Under the pieces are notes generated by a model that saw nothing but the letters and a program-made list of their open reading frames with translations, was not told where the DNA came from and did not search any database. Positions 1-8,570 of a stretch of 64,000 bases of DNA are shown in pieces. Location: contig NZ_BMSF01000004.1 in the NCBI RefSeq assembly GCF_014649015.1, positions 372,001-436,000 of the forward strand, written 5' to 3'. The position numbers were made by a program, and so were the translations under genes. The stretch's first letter is position 1. Each line of letters opens with the position of its first letter. This DNA comes from Streptomyces narbonensis. GTDB lineage: Bacteria > Actinomycetota > Actinomycetes > Streptomycetales > Streptomycetaceae.

Positions 1-714
1 ACCCCTTCCGTGGCTATCCAGGGTAACACGGATACAGCTTCTTCTGAATGGCGTTTTCGCAGGTCAGAGCATATCTCGGGGCTTGACAACAGCATCACGA
101 ACGTGCTGCGGAGGGCTTCCGGAAGGCGGTATTCGCAGGTCGGAGCGGCTGTGCGGACGGAGAGAAACGCGCACGTTACACGCACCTGGCGCCCCTCCAG
201 AGAGGGGCGATGTCCCGGTTTGTCGGGTTCGGAGCGCCCTTCTTCACGTACTCCGTTCGAGGATCGACCACTCGTACGGATGCATGCCGGGGTGATTCCG
301 GAATTGATCAGGTCGACGACGGTCCGTGATTTTCCGGAGCGGGCCGCCGGGGAATGCAGGGCGACCCCCGAATTGATCAAGGCGGTTATGTGAACAGCAG
401 GTCAATGGGTCGCGATCCGGCCACGGAGAGTCGCTCCGGGCGTCGTGCGGAGACCACCCCGGACGGCCCCCGGGCGGTCCGCGGGCGGGGCCCTCCCGGC
501 GGCCCTCGGGGCGGTCACCCAGGCGGCCCTCGGAGCGGTCGTCGGAATCACCCCGCCGCCGGCCACCGCGAGCGCCGCGGGCCGGTTAGGGCCGGTTAGG
601 GGCGGGTCGGGTGCGGGACGGAGAGTGCGGCTCGGTAACCTAAGCGCGCTGACACACCTTTAGCTGTTCCTTAGTCCCCAAACCTGTCCGTTCGTCCTAG
701 GAGATGCCGCCGCC
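1..714. other. Intergenic region without a convincing gene
   Basis: I see no credible gene here. The longest open frames (for example 10-393, + strand) show no recognisable domain and lack the third-position G/C bias of the neighbours. The region has scattered AT-richer patches around 640-700 just before the lipoprotein start, where its promoter is likely, and a short direct repeat GCCGGTTAGG near 578-600. The window starts inside this gap, so a gene may lie just beyond its left edge. Confidence 0.5.
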
Positions 715-1362
715 GTGAGCCGCAGCCTTCGACGCGGCGCCCTCGCCGCCACCGCCATCGTGTTCTCGATCGCCGCGCTGTCCGCCTGTGCTGCGGGCAA
801 CGACGCGCAGACGCTCGAAGTCAAGCCTGACAACGCGGCCGTCACCGTGGACGACGTCAAGATCCAGAACGCGCTCGTCATCACCCAGCCCCATCAGGGC
901 GTGAAGGGCCCGGCCGTCGTCTCGGCGACCGTCTTCAACAACGGCCGCACGCCGCAGACCCTCGACGCGATCACCCTGCCGGGTACGTCCGCGACGGTGA
1001 AGCTGACGGCCGCCGCCGGCGCCGCCGGCCCGATCACCATCCCGGCGCTCGGCTCCGTCGTGATCGGCGGCGAGGGCAACGCCACCGCCGTCATCGAGAA
1101 CGGCACCGAGGCGGCCCGCAAGGGCGACGCGCAGAAGGTCGTCTTCAAGCTGAGCAAGACCGGCGAGGTCGGCCTGGACGCCTTCGTCGTCCCGGCGGCG
1201 AGCTACTTCAAGGAGTTCGGCCCGTCGATCGTCCCGGCTCCCCCGGGCTCCTCCCCGACGGCCTCGGCCCCCGCGGAGGGCGAGCACGGCGAGGAGCACG
1301 GCTCCGCCGAGGGTGAGCACGGCGCCGAGCCCTCGGGCGAGGCCACGACCGCCGGTCACTGA
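715..1362 (+). CDS. DUF461-like secreted lipoprotein
   Basis: Predicted exported lipoprotein of 215 aa. The N-terminus is a lipoprotein signal peptide: basic start, hydrophobic core and a lipobox LSAC with the acylated Cys at residue 25. The mature part (about 30-165) is Ala/Val/Thr-rich beta-type sequence resembling the DUF461 (copper-chaperone-like) family. The C-terminal 40 residues are a low-complexity tail rich in Glu, His and Gly (GEHGEEHGSAEGEHGAE) that could bind metal. A GTG start at 715 is preceded by AGGAG. It converges on phoP across a strong hairpin. The exact role is unknown; copper handling is an inference from family and tail. Confidence 0.75.
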   Translation: MSRSLRRGALAATAIVFSIAALSACAAGNDAQTLEVKPDNAAVTVDDVKIQNALVITQPHQGVKGPAVVSATVFNNGRTPQTLDAITLPGTSATVKLTAAAGAAGPITIPALGSVVIGGEGNATAVIENGTEAARKGDAQKVVFKLSKTGEVGLDAFVVPAASYFKEFGPSIVPAPPGSSPTASAPAEGEHGEEHGSAEGEHGAEPSGEATTAGH

Positions 1363-1380
1363 CCGAGCGGCAGGACATAC

Positions 1381-1416
1381 GTGAAGGGGCGCCCCCGGCC
1401 GGGGGCGCCCCTTCAC
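1381..1416. terminator. Bidirectional hairpin between lipoprotein gene and phoP
   Basis: A perfect 18-bp inverted repeat without a spacer (GTGAAGGGGCGCCCCCGG followed at once by its complement) lies 18 bp after the lipoprotein stop and in the converging gap before the phoP 3' end. There is no U-tract, as is usual in Streptomyces. It probably stops transcription from both sides. Confidence 0.8.
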
Positions 1417-1583
1417 GCGTACAGCGGGCGCGTCAGGCGTACAGCAGCTCGGAGAGCGGGCATGTCAGGCGCACAGCAGCGCGGAGGGCGGGCGGGGCCC
1501 AGGGGGCCTCACCCGCTCTCCGCGTGCTGCGCCGGACTCCGTCTGCGCCGGACTCCATCCGGCCTCGCCGAGCGCGCTCCGGT

Positions 1584-2264
1584 CTACGGCTCGAACTTGT
1601 AGCCCAGGCCGCGGACCGTCACCAGGTAGCGCGGGGCACCCGGGTCGGGCTCGATCTTGGCGCGGAGGCGCTTCACGTGGACGTCGAGCGTCTTCGTGTC
1701 GCCGACGTAGTCCGCGCCCCACACCCGGTCGATCAGCTGCATACGGGTCAGCACGCGGCCCGCGTTGCGCAGGAGCATCTCCAGGAGGTCGAACTCCTTC
1801 AGCGGCAGGTCGACCTTGCCGCCCGAGACCGTCACCACGTGGCGGTCGACGTCCATGCGGACCGGGCCGGCCTCCAGGGCCGCCGGGGTGACCTCCTCCG
1901 GCTCGCCGCGGCGGCGGAGCACCGCGCGGATGCGGGCGACCAGCTCCCGCGAGGAGAAGGGCTTGGTCACGTAGTCGTCGGCTCCTATCTCCAGGCCGAC
2001 GACCTTGTCGATCTCGCTGTCCTTGGCGGTCACCATGATCACCGGGACGTTCGAGCGGCCGCGCAGCTGGCGGCACACCTCGGTACCGGGCAGGCCCGGA
2101 AGCATCAGGTCGAGGAGGACGAGGTCGGCTCCGTTGCGCTCGAACTCGTCGAGGCCGTCGGGCCCGGTCGCCGCCACGGCGACCTCGAAGCCCTCCTTGC
2201 GGAGCATGTACGACAGGGCGTCGCTGAAGGATTCCTCATCCTCGACGACGAGCACTCGGGTCAC
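1584..2264 (-). CDS. phoP: Response regulator PhoP of the phosphate two-component system
   Basis: OmpR-type response regulator of 226 aa, the master regulator of phosphate limitation in Streptomyces. The receiver domain (about 1-115) has the acidic pair EDE at 8-10, the phospho-acceptor Asp52 (in LLDLMLPG) and the Lys of TKPF. The winged-helix DNA-binding domain (about 130-224) ends with the typical VRGLGYKFEP. The GTG start at 2264 overlaps the phoR stop by 4 nt (GTGA), so the two are translationally coupled. PhoP binds PHO boxes, and candidates lie between phoR and phoU, which suggests autoregulation. Confidence 0.96.
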   Translation of the reverse strand: MTRVLVVEDEESFSDALSYMLRKEGFEVAVAATGPDGLDEFERNGADLVLLDLMLPGLPGTEVCRQLRGRSNVPVIMVTAKDSEIDKVVGLEIGADDYVTKPFSSRELVARIRAVLRRRGEPEEVTPAALEAGPVRMDVDRHVVTVSGGKVDLPLKEFDLLEMLLRNAGRVLTRMQLIDRVWGADYVGDTKTLDVHVKRLRAKIEPDPGAPRYLVTVRGLGYKFEP

Positions 2265-3490
2265 GGAAGGACCTCCGGGGAGGGAAGCGGTTCGGTCATG
2301 AGATCTGGGGTGGGAGAAGAGACGGGCCGGCGGTCCCGTGCGGCGCCCGCCTCGGGCAGCCGCAGGGTGAAGGTGGAGCCCTGACCCTCGGTGCTCCATA
2401 CGGTGACCTCGCCGCCGTGCGAGGCGGCCACGTGCTTGACGATGGCGAGGCCGAGCCCCGTACCGCCGGTGGCACGGGAGCGGGCCGGGTCGACGCGGTA
2501 GAAGCGCTCGAAGACGCGCTCCTTGTCCTTGTCGGGGATGCCGATGCCCTGGTCGGTGACGGCTATCTCGATCAGGTCGCCGCCGGGCGCGGCGATCTTG
2601 CGTGCCGCGATGCCGACGCGGGTGTGGGCGGGTGAGTAGTTGACCGCGTTCTCGACGAGGTTGCCGAGGGCGGCGGCGAGCTGGCCTCGGCTCCCCCAGA
2701 CCCGCAGGTCGGCGGCGCCGCCGGAGATCATGGCGATCTGCTTGGTGGAGGCGGTGTGCCGGGAGCGATCGATCGCCTCGGCGACCAGCTCGTCCACGGA
2801 CACCGGCTCGGAGTCCTCCAGCGGGTCGTCGTTCTGCACGCGGGAGAGGTCGATGAGCTCCTGTACGAGGTTGGTGAGGCGGGTCGCCTCGATCTGCATG
2901 CGGCCGGCGAAGCGGGTGACCGCCTCGGGGTCGTCCGAGGCGTCCATGACCGCCTCGGAGAGCAGGGAGAGCGCGCCCGTCGGGGTCTTGAGCTCATGGC
3001 TCACGTTGGCGACGAAGTCCCGCCGCACCGCCTCGATGCGCCGGGCCTCGGTGAGGTCCTCGACCAGGAGCAGCACGAGCCGCGAGCCCAGCGGGGCGAC
3101 GCGGGCGGAGACGGCGAGGGCCTCGCCGCGTCCGGTGCCGCGCCGGGCCAGGTCCAGCTCGACCTGTCGTATCTCCCCGTCGCGACGGGTGTCGCGGGCC
3201 ATGTTGAGCATGGGCTCCACGGCCAGCTTGCCGCCCCGGACGAGGCCGAGGGCGTACGCCGCCGAGCTGGCCTTGACCACGGAGTCGCTGTCGTCGAGGA
3301 CGACCGCGGACGAGCGCAGTACGGACAGCACGGTGTCGACGCCGGGCGGGAGCACGGCGTCGGTGTGCAGGGAGGTCCGGGTGGGTCGCGCCTGGTCGCG
3401 CTCGCTCCAGCGGAACGCCAGCATGGCGATCACGCCGGTGCACACGCCGGCGATCGCTGCCAATGCGGCGACCGCCGCGTTCACGTCCAT
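2261..3490 (-). CDS. phoR: Sensor histidine kinase PhoR
   Basis: Membrane sensor kinase of 409 aa partnering PhoP. It has one N-terminal membrane segment (about 5-27) and only a very short outside part. A PAS-like region follows (about 50-145), then HisKA with phospho-acceptor His165 (VSHELKTP), then HATPase with the N box (NLVENAVNYS), the G1 box (DQGIGIP) and the G2 box (GGTGLGLAIVKH). The ATG at 3490 (MDVNAAV) has GAGG just upstream. It is transcribed with phoP and divergently from phoU. The lack of a large sensing domain fits indirect sensing through PhoU and the Pst transporter. Confidence 0.95.
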   Translation of the reverse strand: MDVNAAVAALAAIAGVCTGVIAMLAFRWSERDQARPTRTSLHTDAVLPPGVDTVLSVLRSSAVVLDDSDSVVKASSAAYALGLVRGGKLAVEPMLNMARDTRRDGEIRQVELDLARRGTGRGEALAVSARVAPLGSRLVLLLVEDLTEARRIEAVRRDFVANVSHELKTPTGALSLLSEAVMDASDDPEAVTRFAGRMQIEATRLTNLVQELIDLSRVQNDDPLEDSEPVSVDELVAEAIDRSRHTASTKQIAMISGGAADLRVWGSRGQLAAALGNLVENAVNYSPAHTRVGIAARKIAAPGGDLIEIAVTDQGIGIPDKDKERVFERFYRVDPARSRATGGTGLGLAIVKHVAASHGGEVTVWSTEGQGSTFTLRLPEAGAARDRRPVSSPTPDLMTEPLPSPEVLP

Positions 3491-3564
3491 GCCCTCAAGG
3501 TTATGCGGGGCGACGGACACTCTCCCAGCCGTCCGAGTGGCTCCTCGAACAGTCGTCGCCCAGA

Positions 3565-3661
3565 GTTCACCGTGGAGACGGGGGTGGTTCATTTGCTGCG
3601 ACGGCGGCGGTGGCGTGTGTCGCCCAGAGTTCACCTAGAGGAAAGTGGCGATTCACATGAG
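3565..3661. promoter_or_regulatory. PHO boxes between phoR and phoU
   Basis: Four 11-bp units resembling the Streptomyces PHO box GTTCACC occur as two pairs with 22-bp spacing. They are GTTCACCGTGG at 3565 with GTTCATTTGCT at 3587, and GTTCACCTAGA at 3629 with ATTCACATGAG at 3651. Direct repeats in 11-bp steps are how PhoP binds. Placement between the divergent phoRP and phoU genes predicts PhoP control of both directions. The unit between each pair is degenerate. Confidence 0.7.
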
Positions 3662-3755
3662 GGGGTGGAACCGGACGCGTAGGGGGCCGAACGTGGGAGC
3701 GTGGGGGTCCGAAGCCCCACCCGGACCCCGGAGCTTTGCGTAGAGAGGGACATCC

Positions 3756-4436
3756 ATGCGGGACGCGTACCACGAGGAACTGGACTCGATCGGCGAGAGC
3801 CTGGTCGAGATGGCCCGACTCGTCGGATCGGCGATCGGGCGGGCCACGACGGCGATGCTCGACGCGGACCTGAAGCTCGCGGAGAGCGTGATCGCGGGGG
3901 ACCAGAAGGTCGACGATCTCCAGCACGACCTGGAGGCCCGGGCGATAGCGCTGCTCGCCCGGCAGCAGCCGGTGGCGACGGACCTGCGGATCGTGGTGAC
4001 CTCGCTGCGGATGAGCGCGGACCTGGAGCGCTCGGGCGACCTGGCGCAGCACGTGGCGAAGCTGGCACGGCTGCGGTTCCCGGACACGGCGGTGCCGCGG
4101 GACCTGCACGCGACCATCCTGGAGATGGGCCAGCTGGCACAGCGCCTGATGGCGAAGGCGGCGGAGGTCATCATCACGAAGGACGTCGACCTGGCGCTCC
4201 AGCTGGAGCAGGACGACGACGAGATGGACCTGCTGCACCGGACGCTCTTCCAGCACCTGATGGACGACCGCTGGAGGCACGGCATCGAGACGGCCGTGGA
4301 CGTGACGCTTCTCGGCCGTTACTACGAGCGGTTCGCGGACCACGCGGTGTCGGTGGCGAAGCGCGTCGTGTACCTGGTGACGGGTGAGCACGCGGACGAG
4401 CTCCAGGCGGCGGACGCGCCGGTGGAGGGCGCGTAG
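3756..4436 (+). CDS. phoU: Phosphate transport/signalling regulator PhoU
   Basis: PhoU of 226 aa with two tandem PhoU helical repeats (about 15-105 and 120-205). Typical acidic metal-binding stretches are visible (ERSGDLAQHVAKLARL and ERFADHAVSVAKRV). PhoU links the Pst phosphate transporter to PhoR and dampens the response when phosphate is plentiful. It starts at ATG 3756 after AGAGAGG and runs divergently from phoRP with PHO boxes between. Length and motifs are normal. Confidence 0.95.
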   Translation: MRDAYHEELDSIGESLVEMARLVGSAIGRATTAMLDADLKLAESVIAGDQKVDDLQHDLEARAIALLARQQPVATDLRIVVTSLRMSADLERSGDLAQHVAKLARLRFPDTAVPRDLHATILEMGQLAQRLMAKAAEVIITKDVDLALQLEQDDDEMDLLHRTLFQHLMDDRWRHGIETAVDVTLLGRYYERFADHAVSVAKRVVYLVTGEHADELQAADAPVEGA

Positions 4437-4537
4437 GTCCGTCCGACGGCGCGGGCGCCTGTGCGCCGTTGATGCGCCGGTCCGAGTGGGCATGCAATGG
4501 GGGGAGGCGACGCGCGCCTCGAAAGGGAGGGACCCCC

Positions 4538-4690
4538 ATGGCCGAATCCCCTATGACGACCGATCCCCAGCAGGAGGCCCCGCGCGGGACGGAGTTCCTG
4601 CCCGTCCTCGGGGCCTGCGGCTGCGGCTCGGGCTGTGGCTGCGGCTGCCAGTCGGGCTCGCCGTGCCAGTGCGGGGGCTGCTCGGGCTGA
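4538..4690 (+). CDS. Cysteine-rich mini-protein, metallothionein-like tail
   Basis: A 50-aa protein with a polar N-terminus and a C-terminal 26 residues carrying eight cysteines, almost all in CG or C-x-C pairs (GACGCGSGCGCGC, then CQCGGC). A good ribosome site (GGGAGG, 8 nt before ATG 4538) and an immediately following terminator support a real gene. The pattern suggests metal coordination like a small metallothionein, but no homologous fold can be asserted. It lies just after phoU, possibly co-transcribed with it. Confidence 0.65.
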   Translation: MAESPMTTDPQQEAPRGTEFLPVLGACGCGSGCGCGCQSGSPCQCGGCSG

Positions 4691-4700
4691 CCGGACGAGG

Positions 4701-4731
4701 GGTGGGTGGAGGCTTCCGGCCTCCACCCACC
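4701..4731. terminator. Terminator hairpin after the Cys-rich gene
   Basis: A perfect 13-bp stem (GGTGGGTGGAGGC with its complement) and a 5-nt loop sit 10 bp after the Cys-rich gene stop and 4 bp from the end of the converging acetyltransferase gene. It can serve both directions. Confidence 0.8.
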
Positions 4732-4734
4732 TCC

Positions 4735-5202
4735 TCAGATGTCGAGCACGCCGACGGTCTGACCGCCGCTGAGCTCGCCGGTCGTACGGAATCCGAGCTT
4801 GCGGTAGAACTCGCCGGGCCCGTCCTCGCCGGGCTCCCAGGTCACGTACATCCGCGTCGCGCCGCGCTGCCGGAGCTCGTCGCGCAGCGCCTCGACGGCG
4901 AAGCGTCCGTACCCCTTGCCCTGGCCCGTGGCGGTGATGTTGAGCCGCCAGAGGCCGCTGCGGCGGTCGGTGGGGTCCTTCTTCTCGTTCCACGGGATGT
5001 CGACGAAGGCCATCAGGAAGCCGACGAGCTCGTCCCCGTCGAAGATCAGCCGGGGCCAGGCGGTCTCCCCGAAGGCATAGGCCTCGGCGAGCGAGCGCAC
5101 GACGGGGGAGACGTTGCGCTCCTGGTGGGGGTGGACGCGCAGGTCGAGTGCGGCGTCGATGTTCTCGGGGGTGACCTTCGCGAGGCGGAGTGACGTGCTC
5201 AT
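4735..5202 (-). CDS. GNAT family N-acetyltransferase
   Basis: Acetyl-CoA-dependent acetyltransferase of 155 aa. The central part shows the GNAT fold: strand-rich LIFDGDELVGFLMAF, then the acetyl-CoA loop motif A (QGKGYGRFAVEAL, about residues 94-106), then FYRKLGF near the C-terminus. The resemblance is to spermidine/polyamine-type (SpeG/BltD-like) members; the substrate is unknown. ATG 5202 (MSTSLRLAKV) was chosen because family members begin there. The upstream extension to 5262 is low complexity. Confidence 0.8.
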   Translation of the reverse strand: MSTSLRLAKVTPENIDAALDLRVHPHQERNVSPVVRSLAEAYAFGETAWPRLIFDGDELVGFLMAFVDIPWNEKKDPTDRRSGLWRLNITATGQGKGYGRFAVEALRDELRQRGATRMYVTWEPGEDGPGEFYRKLGFRTTGELSGGQTVGVLDI

Positions 5203-5254
5203 GCCCTGGACGTTAGGCGATGCCCCGCGTCCTCCGCCCGCGGGTTTCGCACCC

Positions 5255-5608
5255 CTAGCCACCCAGGAAGACGACCGAGCGGAGCAGGAGCCGGTCGGTG
5301 GCCGGGCGGCCGTGGGGCCGGAGGGTCCAGGAGTCGCCGGTGCAGTCGGCCTCGGTGAAGACGACCGCGTACTCGTCCGTGTCGTTGTGCGGCGCGAAGG
5401 CCGGCGAGGAGGCGCCCGGGTCGGCGGCCTCGGGGATGGTGACGCACTCGCCGCTCGGCGGGTCGTACAGCGTGGCGGTCTGCGGCTCGCCGCTCAGCCC
5501 GACGAAGCGGTAGTGGAAGTCGCCGGTGGCGGCGTGGGCGGGGGTGGCCAGGGTGGCCGTGAGGGCAAGGGCACCGAAGGCGGCGGCGAGGGAGTGCCGG
5601 AGACGCAC
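5255..5608 (-). CDS. Small secreted protein
   Basis: Exported protein of 117 aa. A Sec signal peptide (residues 1-26, MRLRHSL then an Ala/Leu core ending AHA) is followed by a compact 90-residue mature domain with two cysteines (GECVTI, EADCTGD) that probably form a disulfide. No family is recognised; it resembles short secreted proteins common in Streptomyces. GTG 5608 is used as start. It lies between the GNAT gene and a divergent small secreted gene. Confidence 0.6.
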   Translation of the reverse strand: MRLRHSLAAAFGALALTATLATPAHAATGDFHYRFVGLSGEPQTATLYDPPSGECVTIPEAADPGASSPAFAPHNDTDEYAVVFTEADCTGDSWTLRPHGRPATDRLLLRSVVFLGG

Positions 5609-5905
5609 GGGGACTCTCGTTTCGTGAGACGGAGCAGGTCACCGGCATGCCTACCGCGCCGCGCACCCGGCATTCGGCGATCCTGGGCCGTAAGGTTTCG
5701 CCCTCACCCGTCCGGACGAGCGGGGCCGCTCGCGGCGCACTACCGACGGGTCGCTCCGTTAGTCGTGACCCTTTCAACGACCTTGCACTACTCGGCAGTT
5801 CGTCCGTTTATGCGATCTTTGCCCGAGCCTCTTGACATTCACCCCTGCGCGCGACAAACGTGATCAGCGGGCACGGCATCTGTGCCTGGAAGGTCGCACG
5901 ACATC

Positions 5906-6145
5906 ATGACGATGACCATGAAGAGAATCGGAACGGGGCTCGGCGCAGCCGTCGCGGCCTGCGCCCTCGGCTTCGGAGCCGCCGGCACAGCCGTGGCCAC
6001 GGTCGAGCCGGTGGACATCACCTGCACCAACAAGAGCGACAAGACTCCCGGCGGCCAGCAGCCGACGTGCAAGGGCAGCTCGCACACGCAGGAGACCGAG
6101 AACCAGAACAACTCGGGCTTCGCTCCTCCTGGACGGAACAAGTGA
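5906..6145 (+). CDS. Small secreted hypothetical protein
   Basis: A 79-aa protein with a signal peptide (MTMTMKRIG, then an Ala/Gly-rich core to about residue 32) and a 45-residue hydrophilic mature part. The mature part has two cysteines (ITCTNKS and PTCKGSS), many Gly/Gln/Asn residues and no known domain. Three in-frame ATGs (5906, 5912, 5918) are possible starts. GGAAGG upstream favours 5906. It is divergent from the other small secreted gene and ends before a terminator shared with gpmA. Confidence 0.55.
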   Translation: MTMTMKRIGTGLGAAVAACALGFGAAGTAVATVEPVDITCTNKSDKTPGGQQPTCKGSSHTQETENQNNSGFAPPGRNK

Positions 6146-6196
6146 GGTAACTCCCCTCACCCCGCACACCACGAACCCCTGCCCCAGAGCAGCGGA

Positions 6197-6233
6197 ATGC
6201 CCCTGATCCGCACCAAGTGCGGCTCAGGGGCAT
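6197..6233. terminator. Bidirectional terminator between small secreted gene and gpmA
   Basis: An interrupted hairpin with outer stem ATGCCCCTGA/TCAGGGGCAT, a 2-nt internal bulge on each side, and inner stem CGCAC/GTGCG sits in the 100-bp converging gap. It fits a two-way terminator. Confidence 0.75.
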
Positions 6234-6247
6234 GATCACGCGTAGGG

Positions 6248-7006
6248 CTACTTCTTGCCCTGGTTCTTCACGGCCTCGATCGCCGCCGCCGCCGCGTCCG
6301 GGTCGAGGTACGTGCCGCCCGGGTTGAGGGGCTTGAAGTCCTCGTCGAGCTCGTACGACAGGGGGATGCCCGTCGGGATGTTCAGGCCCGCGATGTCCGC
6401 GTCCGAGATGCCGTCCAGGTGCTTGACCAGGGCGCGGAGGCTGTTGCCGTGGGCCGCGACCAGGACCGTGTGGCCGGCGAGCAGGTCCGGGACGATGTTG
6501 TCGTACCAGTACGGGAGCATCCGCTCGACGACGTCCTTGAGGCACTCGGTCTGCGGGCGCAGCTCCGGCGGGATCGTCGCGTAACGGGCGTCGTGCGCCT
6601 GCGAGTACTCGTTGTCGTCGGCGAGCGCCGGCGGCGGGGTGTCGTAGGAGCGGCGCCACAGCATGAACTGCTCCTCGCCGAACTCGGCGAGCGTCTGGGC
6701 CTTGTCCTTGCCCTGGAGCGCGCCGTAGTGGCGCTCGTTGAGGCGCCACGAGCGGTTGACCGGGATCCAGTGGCGGTCAGCCGACTCGAGGGCGAGCTGC
6801 GCCGTGCGGATGGCGCGCTTCTGGAGGGAGGTGTGCAGCACGTCGGGGAGCAGGCCGGCGTCCTTGAGCAGCTCTCCGCCGCGCGTCGCCTCCTTCTCAC
6901 CCTTCGCGGTGAGGTTCACGTCCACCCAACCGGTGAACAGATTCTTCTCGTTCCACTCGCTCTCGCCGTGGCGGAGGAGGATCAGCTTGTACGGTGCGTC
7001 GGCCAT
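6248..7006 (-). CDS. gpmA: 2,3-bisphosphoglycerate-dependent phosphoglycerate mutase
   Basis: Glycolytic enzyme of 252 aa interconverting 3- and 2-phosphoglycerate in the cytosol. The catalytic motif [15 protein letters not shown] (phospho-His at about residue 14) and the second catalytic His ([11 protein letters not shown]) are intact, as are the [10 protein letters not shown] and [12 protein letters not shown] signatures. ATG 7006 (MADAPYKL) is the family start. The length is normal. It is transcribed toward the small secreted gene and divergently from the MFS gene. Confidence 0.95.
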   Translation of the reverse strand: MADAPYKLILLRHGESEWNEKNLFTGWVDVNLTAKGEKEATRGGELLKDAGLLPDVLHTSLQKRAIRTAQLALESADRHWIPVNRSWRLNERHYGALQGKDKAQTLAEFGEEQFMLWRRSYDTPPPALADDNEYSQAHDARYATIPPELRPQTECLKDVVERMLPYWYDNIVPDLLAGHTVLVAAHGNSLRALVKHLDGISDADIAGLNIPTGIPLSYELDEDFKPLNPGGTYLDPDAAAAAIEAVKNQGKK

Positions 7007-7131
7007 GCGTACGAGCCTAATCGACCGCCGACGATTGACGCGCGTCGTCAATTCGCTGGCGTCCGGCACCTGAGATACGTAAGTTACGGAGGCCGAGGTA
7101 GGGGCTTACAACAGCAAGGGGCCGGCCACAC

Positions 7132-8523
7132 ATGTCCATCGACTCGCTCAGACGATCAGCACACGCGACGGTTTCCGGTTTCCCCCCGGGATTCTGGTGG
7201 CTATGGCTGTCGACCCTCGTCAACCGGACCGGGGCCTTCGTCCTGACGTTCCTCTCCCTCTACCTGACGCAGGAGCTCGGGCACTCCGCCTGGTTCGCCG
7301 GGCTCGTCGTCGCCCTCCACGGCCTCGGCGGCGTCGCCGGCTCGCCGCTCGGCGGCATGCTCACCGACCGCTGGGGCCGCCGCCCCACCATGGTCACGAT
7401 GCACCTGGGCGCCGCCGTCTGCGCCGCCGCCCTCGCCGTCGTCACCGACCCCTGGGCCATCGCCACCGTCGTCCTCCTCATGGGCGTCGCCATGCAGGCC
7501 GTCCGGCCGCCGATCAACGCCACGATCGCCGACATGGTCCCCGCCCACGACGTGCGCCGGGCCTACTCCCTCAACTACTGGGCCCTCAACCTCGGCTTCG
7601 CCATCGCCTCCATCGCCGGCGGCGCCGCGGCCTTCCTCGGCTACCGCACCCTCTTCGTCGTCGACGCCGTCGCGACCGTCCTGTGCGCCGTGATCGTCTT
7701 CCTGCGGCTCCCCGAGACCCGCCCCGAGGCCGCCGTCGACAAGCGGGGCGAGCCCGTCGCCGAGGAGAAGGTCAGCGTGCTGACCGTGCTCCGCGACGCC
7801 CCCTTCCGGACGCTCGTCCTCCTCAACCTCCTCGTCTGCGTCGTCTTCACCGTGCCCTGGATCGGCCTCCCCCTGACCATGGCGAGCCAGGGTCTCTCCC
7901 CGTCCTCCTTCGGCATGGTCATCGCCGTCAACGGCATCGTGATCGTCGGCTTCCAGCTCCTCGTCAACAAGCTGACCGACAAGCGCTCTCCCGTTCTCCT
8001 GCTGACCCTCTCCTCGCTCCTCTTCGCCCTCGGCACCGGCGCCACCGCCCTCGTCGGCTCGCCCGTGGCCTTCGCCGCGACCGTGATCGTCTGGACCGTC
8101 GGCGAGATGATCCACGTCCCGACGAACGCCGCCGCCACCGCCCGGCTCGCCCCCGAGCACGCCCGCGGCCGCTACCAGGGCGTCATGGGGATGTCCTGGG
8201 CCGTCGCCGGGTTCATCGCCCCCATCGCGGCCGGCGCGATCGTCGACGGGCCCGGCCCCGACGTCCTGTGGACGGCGACCGCCGCCATCGGTGTCGCCGC
8301 CGCCATCGGCTACTACACCCGGCTGCGGAAGGCCCTCGCGGACGAGGACGCCCCCACGCAGCAGGACGTCCCCTCGCAGCAGGACGGCGGCAATATCGGC
8401 ACCCCCGCGGTCGTCAGGACCGTCGAGGTCGTCAAGAGCGTCGAGAGCGTCGAGGTCGTCGACAGCGTCAAGGGGCAGAACAACGCGGCCGGGGCCTCGG
8501 AGCAGGCTCCCGTCAGCGCCTGA
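7132..8523 (+). CDS. MFS transporter
   Basis: Major facilitator superfamily permease of 463 aa with about twelve predicted membrane helices between residues 20 and 395. The MFS motif A-like loop after helix 2 is visible (GGMLTDRWGRRPTM). It resembles MdtH/YitG-type drug exporters; the substrate is unknown. The C-terminal 65 residues are hydrophilic. They include a short Val/Glu/Ser repeat (TVEVVKSVESVEVVDSV) coded by a small tandem repeat near 8415-8475. It converges on the metallo-hydrolase gene. Confidence 0.85.
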   Translation: MSIDSLRRSAHATVSGFPPGFWWLWLSTLVNRTGAFVLTFLSLYLTQELGHSAWFAGLVVALHGLGGVAGSPLGGMLTDRWGRRPTMVTMHLGAAVCAAALAVVTDPWAIATVVLLMGVAMQAVRPPINATIADMVPAHDVRRAYSLNYWALNLGFAIASIAGGAAAFLGYRTLFVVDAVATVLCAVIVFLRLPETRPEAAVDKRGEPVAEEKVSVLTVLRDAPFRTLVLLNLLVCVVFTVPWIGLPLTMASQGLSPSSFGMVIAVNGIVIVGFQLLVNKLTDKRSPVLLLTLSSLLFALGTGATALVGSPVAFAATVIVWTVGEMIHVPTNAAATARLAPEHARGRYQGVMGMSWAVAGFIAPIAAGAIVDGPGPDVLWTATAAIGVAAAIGYYTRLRKALADEDAPTQQDVPSQQDGGNIGTPAVVRTVEVVKSVESVEVVDSVKGQNNAAGASEQAPVSA

Positions 8524-8570
8524 GCCGGCCGGCCCCCTCCCTCCGGCCGTCTCCCTGCCCCGTCCGTCAC

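Noticed and set aside
10..393. Frame of 127 residues at the window start
   Set aside because: No ribosome site, no domain and no GC3 bias. It is not supported as a gene.
5832..5860. Sigma-70 promoter with TTGACA at 5832
   Set aside because: The -35 match is good but no acceptable -10 element lies 16-19 bp downstream.
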